A stretch of DNA of 30,736 bases from Pseudomonadaceae bacterium UBA836. GTDB taxonomy: Bacteria; Pseudomonadota; Gammaproteobacteria; Pseudomonadales; Pseudomonadaceae. Made by a program: the position numbers and the translations under genes. The stretch covers positions 1-30,736 of the forward strand of contig DBHE01000261.1 in the NCBI GenBank assembly GCA_002296055.1, written 5' to 3'. Shown piece by piece: positions 23,597 through 30,736 of this stretch. A model generated the notes under the pieces. The model searched no databases. It had not been told where the DNA came from and saw only the letters and a list, made by a program, of their open reading frames with translations. Each line of letters opens with the position of its first letter. Position 1 is the stretch's first letter.

Positions 23597-24385
23597 ATGC
23601 AACGCTTCGACAACAGAATTGCCCTGATCACCGGCGCCGGCAGCGGCATCGGCCGCGCTACTGCCATCCGTCTGGCCAGCGAAGGTGCACGCCTGATGCT
23701 GGTTGATCGCAACGCCGAAGGTCTGGAGCAGACCATCAGTGAGCTGCCGGCCGGCACTGACGTGCTGCACCGCGAGCTGGACGTGGGTGACGAAGCTGCA
23801 GTGGAGAAATGCGTAGCCGATACCATCGCCCACTACGGCCGCCTGGACGTGCTCTGCAACAACGCCGGCATCGCCGGTGGTGACTACAGCATCGCCACCG
23901 ATCAAAGCCTGGAAACCTGGCAGAAGATCATCAACGTCAACCTGTTTGGCGTCATGCTATTCACCAAATACGCCTCGCGCCAGATGCGTGAACAAAACGG
24001 CGGCGCAATCGTCAACACCGCCTCGGTGGCAGGCATCCGCTCCGGTGCCGGTGGCAACGCCTACAGCGCCTCCAAGGCCGGCGTGATCAACTTCACCATG
24101 ACCGCCGCCTGCGATCTGGGCCAGTGGAACATCCGCGTCAACGCGGTCTGCCCCGGCCTGATCGAAACCGGCATGACGGCACCCGTGTTTCAGTACGCCC
24201 GTGAGAACAACAAGGAAGACAAGCTCGGCACCCGTTGCGAGCTGCGCCGTTATGGTCGTCCGGCCGAGATTGCCGGTGCCATCGCCTTCCTCGCCAGCGA
24301 CGATGCCAGTTACGTCACCGGCCAGGCATTGGCAGTAGACGGTGGCAACACCGCCTCGCTCAACCTGCCCGGCATGAAGTTCTAA
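23597..24385 (+). CDS. SDR family oxidoreductase, NAD-type
   Basis: 262 residues. Cofactor motif TGAGSGIG (12-19), NNAG (88-91), catalytic Ser 143, Tyr 156 and Lys 160 (YSASK), and PG following the substrate loop. Asp 37 at the end of strand 2 (LVDR) predicts NAD(H) preference, unlike the first SDR of the cluster. The ribosome site AAAGAGGA precedes the ATG. It resembles 3-hydroxyacyl or cyclic alcohol dehydrogenases, but the substrate cannot be told. It is separated from surE by the dispersed repeat, so it may have its own transcription or run on from the cluster. Confidence 0.9.
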   Translation: MQRFDNRIALITGAGSGIGRATAIRLASEGARLMLVDRNAEGLEQTISELPAGTDVLHRELDVGDEAAVEKCVADTIAHYGRLDVLCNNAGIAGGDYSIATDQSLETWQKIINVNLFGVMLFTKYASRQMREQNGGAIVNTASVAGIRSGAGGNAYSASKAGVINFTMTAACDLGQWNIRVNAVCPGLIETGMTAPVFQYARENNKEDKLGTRCELRRYGRPAEIAGAIAFLASDDASYVTGQALAVDGGNTASLNLPGMKF

Positions 24386-24395
24386 GCCTATCTGC

Positions 24396-24417
24396 GCCCC
24401 CGTCGCTCGGCGGGGGC
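24396..24417 (+). terminator. Weak hairpin after second SDR gene
   Basis: GCCCCCG pairs with CGGGGGC around an 8-base loop, shortly after the stop codon. No T-run follows, so intrinsic termination is uncertain. Confidence 0.35.
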
Positions 24418-24523
24418 CGCTTGAGCCAGCTTCTCCCTTGCGCCATCATGGCCGGACGCTTTCAACCACCGGCTAGCTCCATGCTTTCCCCATCCCCCAC
24501 ACCGCCATCTGTGAGCTGCAGCC

Positions 24524-25177
24524 ATGCAGGGCCTGCTTGACCTCGGCGCGCCTGAGGCGCCACAACGTCAGCAGATCGGCCCGGATGCCTGGCTGCTTAA
24601 AGGCTTTGCCCTGAAGGATGCAGACGCGCTGCTGGCTGCCATTGAGCAGGTCGCCACGCAAGCGCCCTTCCGCCATCAGGTCACCCCCGGCGGCTATCAA
24701 ATGTCCGCCGCCATGAGCAGCTGCGGCGCCTACGGCTGGGTAACTGACCGCCACGGCTATCGCTACAGCGCCCTCGACCCGCACAGCAGTCAGCCCTGGC
24801 CCGCCATGCCCGCGCTATTTGGCGAGCTGGCCGAACGCGCCGCCCGCAGCGCGGGCTTTGCCCGGTTTGAGCCGGAAGCCTGTCTGATCAACCGCTACAC
24901 CACCGGCGCGCGCATGGGCCTGCATCAGGACAAGGACGAACAGGACTTCAACGCTCCCATCGTCTCCATTTCCCTGGGTGCGCCTATCACCTTCCTGTTC
25001 GGCGGCGCCAACCGCAGCGACCAGACCAGCCGCTGGCTGCTTGAACACGGCGATGTAGTGGTCTGGGGTGGCGAGAGTCGATTGCACTTTCACGGCGTCA
25101 CCCCGCTGGGCAAAAAGGCCAGCCACTCGCAAACAGGCGCGGTAAGGTACAACCTGACGCTCAGGAAGGTGCGCTGA
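24524..25177 (+). CDS. alkB: AlkB, Fe(II)/2-oxoglutarate DNA repair dioxygenase
   Basis: 217 residues, the length of E. coli AlkB (216). It removes methyl lesions such as 1-methyladenine and 3-methylcytosine by oxidation. The iron ligands are His 134 and Asp 136 (LHQDKDE) and His 190 (HFHGV); 2-oxoglutarate is held by Arg 208 and Arg 214 (RYNLTLRK). The nucleotide-lid region has YSALDP and the conserved INRYTTGARMGLH. No LexA or Ada-type box is obvious upstream and the ribosome site is weak. It is a stand-alone gene; the adjacent downstream DNA is rearranged. Confidence 0.93.
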   Translation: MQGLLDLGAPEAPQRQQIGPDAWLLKGFALKDADALLAAIEQVATQAPFRHQVTPGGYQMSAAMSSCGAYGWVTDRHGYRYSALDPHSSQPWPAMPALFGELAERAARSAGFARFEPEACLINRYTTGARMGLHQDKDEQDFNAPIVSISLGAPITFLFGGANRSDQTSRWLLEHGDVVVWGGESRLHFHGVTPLGKKASHSQTGAVRYNLTLRKVR

Positions 25178-25220
25178 CAGACGGGCTGGGTGGTTCGTAT
25201 GATGTGGTTTCTGGATTGGA

Positions 25221-25320
25221 GTTAACGGCGAGATAACAGGTAACGCCCGCAGCACGCGCGGCTTTGTAGTGAAGGCAAAGCCGGAACGGAAAAGCCGTCG
25301 CTGTGCCTGCGCTTGTTAAC
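25221..25320 (-). other. attC-like integron recombination site
   Basis: A 100-base imperfect inverted repeat has GTTAAC at both ends (25221-25226 and 25315-25320). Inside are a central hairpin GGCTTTG/CAAAGCC (25260-25266, 25276-25282) and outer arms that pair imperfectly with extra unpaired bases. Size, terminal core triplets (GTT...AAC) and an imperfect stem with extrahelical bases are features of integron attC sites. The stop codon (TAA) of the adjacent minus-strand ORF lies inside the terminal GTTAAC, as in many gene cassettes. The core does not match the GTTRRRY consensus perfectly, and no integrase is in the window. Confidence 0.45.
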
Positions 25321-25615
25321 TGTTTTGCTCTCTAATAGTTGCTAGCTTTTGACACACAGAATAATACAAAGACTTTTTCATACCAGGCTCACTTCCTTTC
25401 GGTGGAAACCACGATCCCCCTGAATCAATAGCGGACAAAAAGCAAAGTGAATTAATTGCCGCAACTGTTTTATAGAAGTTAATTGGCTTGCCGTAGTCTG
25501 AATCGGCATACGCAGCATGTGTGATACCGTGCCTGTTAGTATTGTCGTCATGTGGATATTGGGTAGAGTCGGCATACAATTTTTTTGTTGCGAACTGCTC
25601 GAACGAGTCAATCAT
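25316..25615 (-). CDS. AT-rich hypothetical ORF, probable truncated cassette gene
   Basis: 99 codons from the first ATG after the IS end. I do not recognise it. The product is mostly polar, with a Gly/Pro-rich segment (GGSWFPPKGSEPG) and a basic helix-like end (MKKSLYYSVCQKLATIREQ). Base composition is clearly more AT-rich than every neighbour, which suggests transfer. The ATG has no ribosome site, and the in-frame sequence just upstream is the IS256 end, so the real start was probably cut off by the insertion. The stop falls inside the attC-like site. It is likely the 3' part of an integron-cassette gene. Confidence 0.4.
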   Translation of the reverse strand: MIDSFEQFATKKLYADSTQYPHDDNTNRHGITHAAYADSDYGKPINFYKTVAAINSLCFLSAIDSGGSWFPPKGSEPGMKKSLYYSVCQKLATIREQNS

Positions 25616-25621
25616 CGATGG

Positions 25622-26945
25622 GGGTGTACGAATTTTTGTGTAACCGGCTAATGAGCGACACTGTCGCTCCGAACCGGAGACACGATGAGCAAGAAACTAC
25701 ATCCCATCACCGACGAGCTGCTGGATCAGCTCTTGGCCAACTATCAAAAACCTGAAGACCTGATTGGTGCTGAAGGCATCCTCAAGCAGCTGACCAAAAA
25801 GCTGGTTGAGCGTGCGCTGGATGCCGAGTTGACTCACCATCTGGGGCACGACAAGCATCAGCCGGTCGGTAACTCGTCTGGCAATACCCGCAACGGCTTT
25901 AGCCGCAAGAAGCTCAAGGGCGAGTTCGGCGAGCTGCCCATTGAGATACCGCGTGATCGGCATGGCACCTTCGAACCGCAGATCGTCGAGAAGCACCAGA
26001 CCCGCTGGGTGGGGTTCGACGACAAGATTCTTTCGCTGTACGCACGGGGCATGACCGTGCGCGAGATTCAGGCACACCTACAGGAGATGTATGGCGCCGA
26101 GGTATCGCCCAGTCTGATCTCCTCGGTGACCGATGCCGTAACCGATGAGGTGAAGGCCTGGCAGTCACGGCCGCTCGACGCGGTCTATCCCATCGTCTAC
26201 CTCGACTGCATCCACACCAAGGTGCGTGAGGGTGCCGTGCGGGTGAAGGCGGTTTACCTGGCGCTGGGCATCAACCTGGCCGGGGAGAAGGAAATCCTCG
26301 GGCTATGGATCGCCCAGAGCGAGGGTGCCAAGTTCTGGTTGCAGGTGGTGACCGAGTTGCGCAACCGTGGCGTGCAGGACATCTTCATCGCCTGCGTGGA
26401 TGGCCTGAAGGGCTTCCCCGAGGCCATCGAGGCGGTCTTCCCGCACACCAGCGTGCAACTGTGCATCGTGCATATGGTCAGGCACAGCCTGAACTACGTC
26501 TCTTGGAAACGGCGCGGCGAGGTAGCGGCTGACCTGAAGCGGATTTACCAGTCCAGCACGGCGGACGAGGCTGAGCTGCGCCTTGGCGAGTTCGAAACCA
26601 AATGGGATGACGACTACCTGCCAATTGGTCAGTCCTGGCGGCGCAACTGGGCTCGGATCACGCCGTTCTTCGACTTCCCACCGGAGATCCGCAAAGTGAT
26701 CTATACCACCAACGCCATTGAGTCGGTGAACATGAGTTTGCGCAAGATAACCAAGAACCGCGGCTCGTTCCCCAGCGACGAGGCGCTGCTGAAACTGTTC
26801 TATCTGGCGCTACGCAACATCAGCAAGAAATGGACGATGCCGATCCGTGACTGGAAAGCGGCACTGACACGCTTTACGATCAGCTACGAAGGCAGGCTGC
26901 CACAGTAGTAACCCCATCCCCGGTTACACAGAATTCTGCACACCC
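25622..26945 (+). mobile_element. IS256-family insertion sequence, complete
   Basis: The element is bounded by imperfect 24-bp terminal inverted repeats (25622-25645 and 26922-26945), both containing GTGTAACC or its complement at the inner side and GGGTGT outward. It contains one full transposase gene. A perfect hairpin GAGCGACA-c-TGTCGCTC (25653-25669) lies between the left end and the gene, which could shield it from outside transcription. No target-site duplication is visible: the 8 bases on the left (ATCGATGG) and right (TCGAGTCG) differ. Confidence 0.9.
25685..26908 (+). CDS. IS256-family transposase
   Basis: 407 residues, normal full length for the Mutator-like IS256 family (PF00872). 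The DDE catalytic residues are Asp 174 (VYLDCIH), Asp 239 (CVDGLKGF) and Glu 346 (TTNAIESVN). The family's CxxH motif (CIVH, 260-263) follows the second Asp, and the N-terminal region carries a helical DNA-binding domain. The ATG follows a GGAG site. There are no frameshifts or internal stops, so it should be active. It lies wholly inside the inverted repeats. Confidence 0.95.
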   Translation: MSKKLHPITDELLDQLLANYQKPEDLIGAEGILKQLTKKLVERALDAELTHHLGHDKHQPVGNSSGNTRNGFSRKKLKGEFGELPIEIPRDRHGTFEPQIVEKHQTRWVGFDDKILSLYARGMTVREIQAHLQEMYGAEVSPSLISSVTDAVTDEVKAWQSRPLDAVYPIVYLDCIHTKVREGAVRVKAVYLALGINLAGEKEILGLWIAQSEGAKFWLQVVTELRNRGVQDIFIACVDGLKGFPEAIEAVFPHTSVQLCIVHMVRHSLNYVSWKRRGEVAADLKRIYQSSTADEAELRLGEFETKWDDDYLPIGQSWRRNWARITPFFDFPPEIRKVIYTTNAIESVNMSLRKITKNRGSFPSDEALLKLFYLALRNISKKWTMPIRDWKAALTRFTISYEGRLPQ

Positions 26946-27400
26946 TCGAGTCGGGACCGGCACGTAACTTCTACCTGACCGGTGCGAAGGAACTGCGTGA
27001 TGGCGTAGAACAAGCCCCCACTCCCAACACCAGTTCACCAGACATCATCCGCGGCATGACCCCGGGCATGCTCTTCGACTATCTGGCTGTGCGCCTCAAC
27101 CCTGAGAAAGCTGATGGCAAGGACCTGACTCTGAACCTGCGCTTCACTGACCTTGAACAGGACTATGCGTTAACGGTCAAGAACAGCGTGTTGAACTACA
27201 AAGCTGAGGCGGCAGAAGAACCCGACGTCAGCCTGACCATCAGCAAGGCCGATCTGGATGACATCCAGCTGGGTCTCGCCACCCTCGAAGAACAGGTCGC
27301 CAATGGCAAGCTGAAGATCGAGGGACGTCAGGAAGCCTTCAGCGAGTTCCTCGGCATGCTGGACACGTTCGAGTTCTGGTTCGAAATGGTAGCCCCTTGA
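26946..27400 (+). pseudogene. 3' remnant of an alkyl sulfatase gene (SdsA-like)
   Basis: From the first base after the IS right end an open frame reads LESGPARNFYLTGAKELRDG, which matches the region just before the C-terminal SCP2-like domain of linear alkyl sulfatases (SdsA1-type, about 650 residues). The rest, through GRQEAFSEFLGMLDTFEFWFEMV, is the C-terminal domain that holds the hydrophobic chain. Only about 150 residues remain: the metallo-beta-lactamase catalytic domain with its HxHxDH site and most of the dimer domain are missing from the window. The first ATG, at 27056, is internal and has no good ribosome site. The stop overlaps the next start. The fragment is almost certainly nonfunctional. 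Confidence 0.85.
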
Positions 27401-27951
27401 TGGTGTCTGCAAAAAACCTGCGTGCTGCACTGCTGACGAGCCTTTGGCTCGCCAGCAGTGCGGTCGTAGCCTGCAGCTATGATGGGCGGCCGCAGGATCT
27501 TAAGGCAGCCCACCCGCAATCAATGTCTGTGGCTCTTGCCATTCATCAGTCATACCAAGACGGCATTGTGAATCGGCCTGCGCCGTTGATGGGCGGTTTT
27601 GGTATGCGTCGTGCTCAGCATCATCTGAGCCGGCTGGCCGAGGCCATTCCTGCAACTAACGACGTGCCTGCATTTACGCTCTTGCTGGTAGAGCCTGGAC
27701 TGTGGAGCCGTTACGGCGAGCAGTTGGAGATGCATATCTCACCGGACTCAGGTGAGGTTGCGGTGATTACCGGCGAAGGGCCGCTTCTGGCAATGTCAAA
27801 GGGAGCGCTGGATTTTGATCAGGCGCTTGAGCGCGGCTTACTTCGCGTAGAGGGCGAGGAGCAAGATAGAGCGCGGGTTATTCAGGGGCTTAGAGCGGCA
27901 GCCGCGCTCATGGCCAACCCTGAAAAATCTGACTCTGTGGCTCTGCGCTAG
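27400..27951 (+). CDS. Exported or lipoprotein hypothetical, formerly coupled to alkyl sulfatase
   Basis: 183 residues. It starts with a signal sequence (MVSAKNLRAALLTSLWLASS) ending in VVAC, which fits a loose lipobox with the Cys as first mature residue; a plain Sec signal is the alternative. The mature part is soluble and contains GGFGMRRAQHHLSRLAEA and a beta-rich C-terminal half with SGEVAVITGEGPLLAMSKG. I do not recognise a characterised family. Its ATG overlaps the alkyl sulfatase stop (TGATG), indicating it was translated with that enzyme and may work beside it in the periplasm. Its promoter was presumably lost with the sulfatase 5' end, unless the IS provides one. Confidence 0.75.
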   Translation: MVSAKNLRAALLTSLWLASSAVVACSYDGRPQDLKAAHPQSMSVALAIHQSYQDGIVNRPAPLMGGFGMRRAQHHLSRLAEAIPATNDVPAFTLLLVEPGLWSRYGEQLEMHISPDSGEVAVITGEGPLLAMSKGALDFDQALERGLLRVEGEEQDRARVIQGLRAAAALMANPEKSDSVALR

Positions 27952-27985
27952 CACAAGTAGGTCGTGTGATAGGCTAAAGCAGCAA

Positions 27986-28011
27986 AGCCGGGCGATCAGC
28001 CCGGCTTTTTT
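27986..28011 (+). terminator. Intrinsic terminator after the lipoprotein gene
   Basis: The stem AGCCGGGC/GCCCGGCT has loop GATCA, followed by T6. It sits 35 bases past the stop codon, so it ends the alkyl-sulfatase operon. Confidence 0.88.
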
Positions 28012-28067
28012 GTAGGCTGCGCCCCAATCATCACGTAGCCAAGATTCCAGGCCTACTCAGCCGTGTG

Positions 28068-28667
28068 TCAACCGTCTGAGGAATTTATAACCGCGCACCT
28101 TAGCTCTCCCCGGGTGAGCGACAAGAGTTGCTCCTGCAATGCATCAGCTGCGGTAGCGGGCAAACTCACTTGCAAGCACACCGTCTCAGCGTGGTTTACC
28201 TCAATTAGCTCTCCCCCAAGCTCGGCAATCAAATTGCGCGCTATGCCTTCATGGGCGTAGGCCAGCTCGCACGAGAGCATTTGAGTGGGAATGTATTCGA
28301 CTTTCTCCGCCTGCAAAAGCGCCTGGGCGACGGCATCGGTGTAGGCTCGCACCAGGCCGCCAGCGCCCAGTTTGACGCCACCGAAGTAGCGCACCACGGT
28401 GGCGAGCACGCCGTCGAGCTGCTGATGGCGCAACACATCCAGCATCGGCCGCCCTGCGGTGCCCGAGGGCTCACCGTCGTCTACTGCGGCGCTATGCCCG
28501 CCCGCCAGCAGCGCCCAGCACACATGGGCACAGCCCGGATGCTCTGCGCGTAACTGATTCACGCGTGCCTGCGCGGCGGCGCGGTCGGCAACGGGTTCAA
28601 CGCAGGCAAGAAAGCGGCTTTTGCGGATTTCCAGCGAGCTGGTAACGGGGTGGGCAAGGCTGTACAT
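28068..28667 (-). CDS. yigZ: YigZ/IMPACT family protein
   Basis: 199 residues. The N-terminal UPF0029/IMPACT domain (PF01205) shows SRFLACVEPV near the start, DDGEPSGTAGRPML and the diagnostic YFGGVKLGAGGLVRAY. The C-terminal part fits DUF1949. The family is widespread, linked to translation or amino-acid starvation control in eukaryotes, and of unclear function in bacteria. The gene stands alone on the minus strand, convergent with the preceding lipoprotein gene. No strong ribosome site precedes the ATG at 28667. Confidence 0.92.
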   Translation of the reverse strand: MYSLAHPVTSSLEIRKSRFLACVEPVADRAAAQARVNQLRAEHPGCAHVCWALLAGGHSAAVDDGEPSGTAGRPMLDVLRHQQLDGVLATVVRYFGGVKLGAGGLVRAYTDAVAQALLQAEKVEYIPTQMLSCELAYAHEGIARNLIAELGGELIEVNHAETVCLQVSLPATAADALQEQLLSLTRGELRCAVINSSDG

Positions 28668-28751
28668 GCCGCAAGGATAACCCGGCGGCGGTAGCGTAGT
28701 CAGTGTCTGGCAACGAACACGGGCGCGAACATGCCTGTGGCTTTGTCCGCC

Positions 28752-29177
28752 CTACCGCCCCTTGCCTGTTGTTGGCTTATCGCGCGTCGCTCGATTGGGT
28801 TTGCTGCCCCGGGTGACACCCCCAGAAGCTTTGCTGCTTGCCTTATAGCCGGGCGCTGGCTCTGCCATATGCGGTTGCGGCGCCAGTGCCATGCTGGTCT
28901 GTCCGGGCGCTGGCGCTTTCATGAGGCCAAGACGCAAACCAAACTTGCGCAGAATGGCATCGAGCGTGTTGAGGGTCGGATTAGCCTTGTCCGTTTCCAA
29001 CTGGTACAAAGCTCGCGTAGACATGCTGCACATCTTGGCGAACGTTTCCTGATCAAAACCTGTTACCTCCAAGCGCAACCTGCGGATCGCCACGCCAAGA
29101 GTGATGTCGCCTGCGGCGTGCTGCAGCATGATCTCGTCAATCAGTTGCCTGCGCTGTTCTCCGCTATTGGTGCTCAT
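28752..29177 (-). CDS. HipB-like helix-turn-helix protein with basic tail
   Basis: 141 residues from the ATG at 29177, which overlaps the HipA stop (ATGA). The XRE-type HTH spans about residues 35-90: FDQETFAKMCSMSTRALYQLE, then ANPTLNTLDAILRKFGLRLGL, which parallels the E. coli HipB segment TLTTFFKIL. The remaining 50 residues are Pro/Gly/Ser/Lys-rich and probably disordered, longer than HipB (88 residues), and could add DNA affinity or bind HipA. It should repress the operon and neutralise the kinase. It is the second gene here, whereas in E. coli hipB comes first. Confidence 0.85.
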   Translation of the reverse strand: MSTNSGEQRRQLIDEIMLQHAAGDITLGVAIRRLRLEVTGFDQETFAKMCSMSTRALYQLETDKANPTLNTLDAILRKFGLRLGLMKAPAPGQTSMALAPQPHMAEPAPGYKASSKASGGVTRGSKPNRATRDKPTTGKGR

Positions 29178-30490
29178 AGCAACTCCCATTGCCGTAGGTG
29201 CTTGTCCAAGTCATTCACCGGCAGCCTCTCGTTCTGGCGGACATCCAACGGCATCTGTACGAGCATGTCAGGCAGCGCTCTGAACTCCCTGGCAGCCTCA
29301 CGTATGCGCTCATAGAGTTCATCCGGGGCGTACCAGCGTGCAAACTTTGCACAGGCCTCTCTCCAAGCCGGACTTCCTCGCTTTTCGGCTTCCCACTTCG
29401 TTGCCCTGGTGATGCCTTCTGCATCCAACACCATCGGGGCCAAATCGTAAATCGGAGCCAAATCAAACCTGCCAGCATGGCGGAATACGGCGATATTGCG
29501 ACCGTGGTTATCGCTGTTGCCCAAGATGCGGTTGAGCAGATCACGACGGATGTATTCAAAAATCAGCTCTGGCACCTCCGTATCTTGTCCGCTTGCGCAC
29601 CAGAGCTCAATTAGCCGCGCCAACACAACTTCATGCTGAAGCCTGGCGCCCGGCTCAGTGTTACCCAGCAGGGAGTACACCGACTCAACCGGGATGCGTT
29701 CCACTCCTCCAGCCCGCACAAAGCGGTCAAAACGGGGCATCCATAGGCTTGGCTTCTCGGCCTCTTCCAGGCTTAAACCGACAGTGGGTACGGTGCTCAA
29801 GCCCAACCGAGCGACGGCGTTATAGTAATGATATTCAGCGCGGAGAATGTTCTTGTCGTTCTCCGTCACCTTATTGCGCGCAAACTTGACCAGCCAGTGC
29901 GCCTGCGCGAGTTTGTCATCGAGCATGGCGTCGGCGTAAAACTGGCCGTCGCAGCCCTCTACCAGCAACAACTTTGGCGCCTCCCCCTGCGCCCCCGTCG
30001 CGCCGCCCAAGGCTGCGCCAGCTTCGTAGGCGTACTCAAGAAAGTCATTGCTGCGCTCAACAATGTCCTGACGAGCAAATGCCTCGCTCCCCGTATTCTC
30101 CAAGGCCTCTGCGGACTCCTTTACCCGCAAGTTGCCGATAGCCGAGGGTGTACATCGGCCAAGCAGAAACCAATCAGTATCGACGCCATCGGGCTTTTCA
30201 TCATGAAAACGTTTGAGCAGCGACCTTTTGGCATGACCTGCTGGAATGATGTCGTAAACAAAGGCCGGTAAGCCTTTGCTATCCACCGGATTCCAGCTGA
30301 CAGGCAAGTTAACGCTAACGGCATATTCGAAGATGCTATCGGTCGCCTCAACAAATTCTCCCAAATAGGTAGTTTTGTAGGAGGCGGTCATGCGTACATC
30401 CGCAATAGAGCCCGGATTAGATAGGCTCAATTCCAAGGCATCGTGCCATTGGCCGTTGGCATGGGTTTGTATCGTCAGGGCTTGGTACAT
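29174..30490 (-). CDS. hipA: HipA-family serine/threonine kinase toxin
   Basis: 438 residues, the length of E. coli HipA (440). HipA phosphorylates glutamyl-tRNA synthetase, halting translation and favouring persistence; related kinases have other targets. Catalytic elements seen are GNSDNHGRNIAVF (catalytic Asp and Asn, around residue 330) and LAPIYDLAPM (metal-binding Asp). Upstream, the Gly-rich loop is GGATGAQGEAPKLLL; in E. coli this region holds the autophosphorylated Ser 150, and Thr in GGATG is the nearest hydroxyl here. The start is the ATG at 30490 or a GTG four codons earlier; neither has a clear ribosome site. It precedes the HTH gene with a 4-base overlap. Confidence 0.88.
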   Translation of the reverse strand: MYQALTIQTHANGQWHDALELSLSNPGSIADVRMTASYKTTYLGEFVEATDSIFEYAVSVNLPVSWNPVDSKGLPAFVYDIIPAGHAKRSLLKRFHDEKPDGVDTDWFLLGRCTPSAIGNLRVKESAEALENTGSEAFARQDIVERSNDFLEYAYEAGAALGGATGAQGEAPKLLLVEGCDGQFYADAMLDDKLAQAHWLVKFARNKVTENDKNILRAEYHYYNAVARLGLSTVPTVGLSLEEAEKPSLWMPRFDRFVRAGGVERIPVESVYSLLGNTEPGARLQHEVVLARLIELWCASGQDTEVPELIFEYIRRDLLNRILGNSDNHGRNIAVFRHAGRFDLAPIYDLAPMVLDAEGITRATKWEAEKRGSPAWREACAKFARWYAPDELYERIREAAREFRALPDMLVQMPLDVRQNERLPVNDLDKHLRQWELL

Positions 30491-30552
30491 TGCGGCAACC
30501 ACAATCGGAACTAAGATGCTGAAAGACTATGCCATAACCCTAAAACCAGCAA

Positions 30553-30606
30553 TATAAATCTTATAGAACGCACAAAACCGAAAAAATCAGCACTTTAATA
30601 CTGATT
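30553..30606. promoter_or_regulatory. AT-rich palindromes upstream of hipA
   Basis: TATAA-ATC-TTATA (30553-30565) and AATCAG-N10-CTGATT (30585-30606) lie 60-115 bases before hipA, in the only strongly AT-rich stretch here. They are candidates for the promoter and the HipB-type operator. The order and spacing resemble autoregulated toxin-antitoxin promoters, but the boxes are my reading only. Confidence 0.35.
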
Positions 30607-30680
30607 CACCCTCGAAAGCGACTCCTACGCAGAGCATGAGAGCGATCGGCAGCGCGCCGGCGTGGCTCCTGCGCCCATAA

Positions 30681-30707
30681 AAAAGCCGGGCACAAGGCCC
30701 GGCTTTT
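30681..30707. terminator. Bidirectional-looking terminator near the right edge
   Basis: AAAAGCCGGGC and GCCCGGCTTTT flank a 5-base loop, with T-runs usable on both strands. On the minus strand it would end a gene entering from the right. Eleven bases of such a gene may be visible: a TGA at 30726-30724 preceded by codons for Asp-Cys-Phe, Phe being a usual last residue of outer-membrane proteins. Confidence 0.75.
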
Positions 30708-30736
30708 CAGTGCAGCAACCAGATCAGAAGCAATCC

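Noticed and set aside
1..30736. CRISPR arrays, rRNA and tRNA genes
   Set aside because: No regularly spaced direct repeats and no recognisable tRNA or rRNA signatures were seen on reading either strand.

Overview
The window looks like chromosomal DNA of a Pseudomonadaceae member. I would guess Halopseudomonas or a close marine or brackish relative. The evidence is indirect: moderately high GC, compact operons, several proteins recalling Pseudomonas families (DeaD-type helicase, paired DUF1302/DUF1329, VqsM/OruR-type AraC regulators, alkyl sulfatase), and short gene-end dispersed repeats. No rRNA, tRNA or CRISPR array was seen.

Layout. (1) 189-1520 (-): DEAD-box RNA helicase with a basic tail. 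(2) 1664-11139: two tandem copies of one module, each a minus-strand operon DUF1302 (outer-membrane barrel) then DUF1329 (periplasmic protein), with a divergent AraC regulator beyond it. The promoter regions share a half-site, which forms a perfect 37-bp dyad in the second copy. (3) 11196-12038 (-): methyltransferase-like protein with a signal peptide. (4) 12271-19185 (+): cluster of the ArsS radical-SAM type, namely ArsS, a sodium/solute symporter, a degenerate metallophosphoesterase, a TVP38/DedA-flavin disulfide reductase fusion, and the TIGR04283 and TIGR04282 transferases. Most junctions overlap by 4 bases. (5) 19370-24385 (+): CoA-ester catabolic cluster containing an acyl-CoA dehydrogenase and an APH-type kinase that look like the two halves of animal ACAD10/ACAD11, with two SDRs and a SurE-type phosphatase. 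(6) 24524-25177: AlkB. (7) 25221-27400: scarred region with an integron attC-like site, an AT-rich cassette-like ORF, an intact IS256-family element, and the 3' stump of an alkyl sulfatase gene. (8) 27400-28667: a small exported protein and YigZ. (9) 28752-30490 (-): HipA kinase followed by a HipB-like HTH protein, the reverse of the E. coli order.

How the parts may work together. The duplicated modules probably handle hydrophobic molecules at the outer membrane, each under its AraC regulator, with likely cross-talk because the regulators' DNA-reading helices are almost the same. The CoA-ester cluster could remove a 4-hydroxy group by phosphorylation and elimination. The ArsS cluster probably makes an arsenic- or selenium-containing, glycosylated small molecule, but no ArsM methyltransferase is in the window. 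The 25-27 kb stretch records mobile-element damage.

All functions were inferred by reading the translations; no database search was run.
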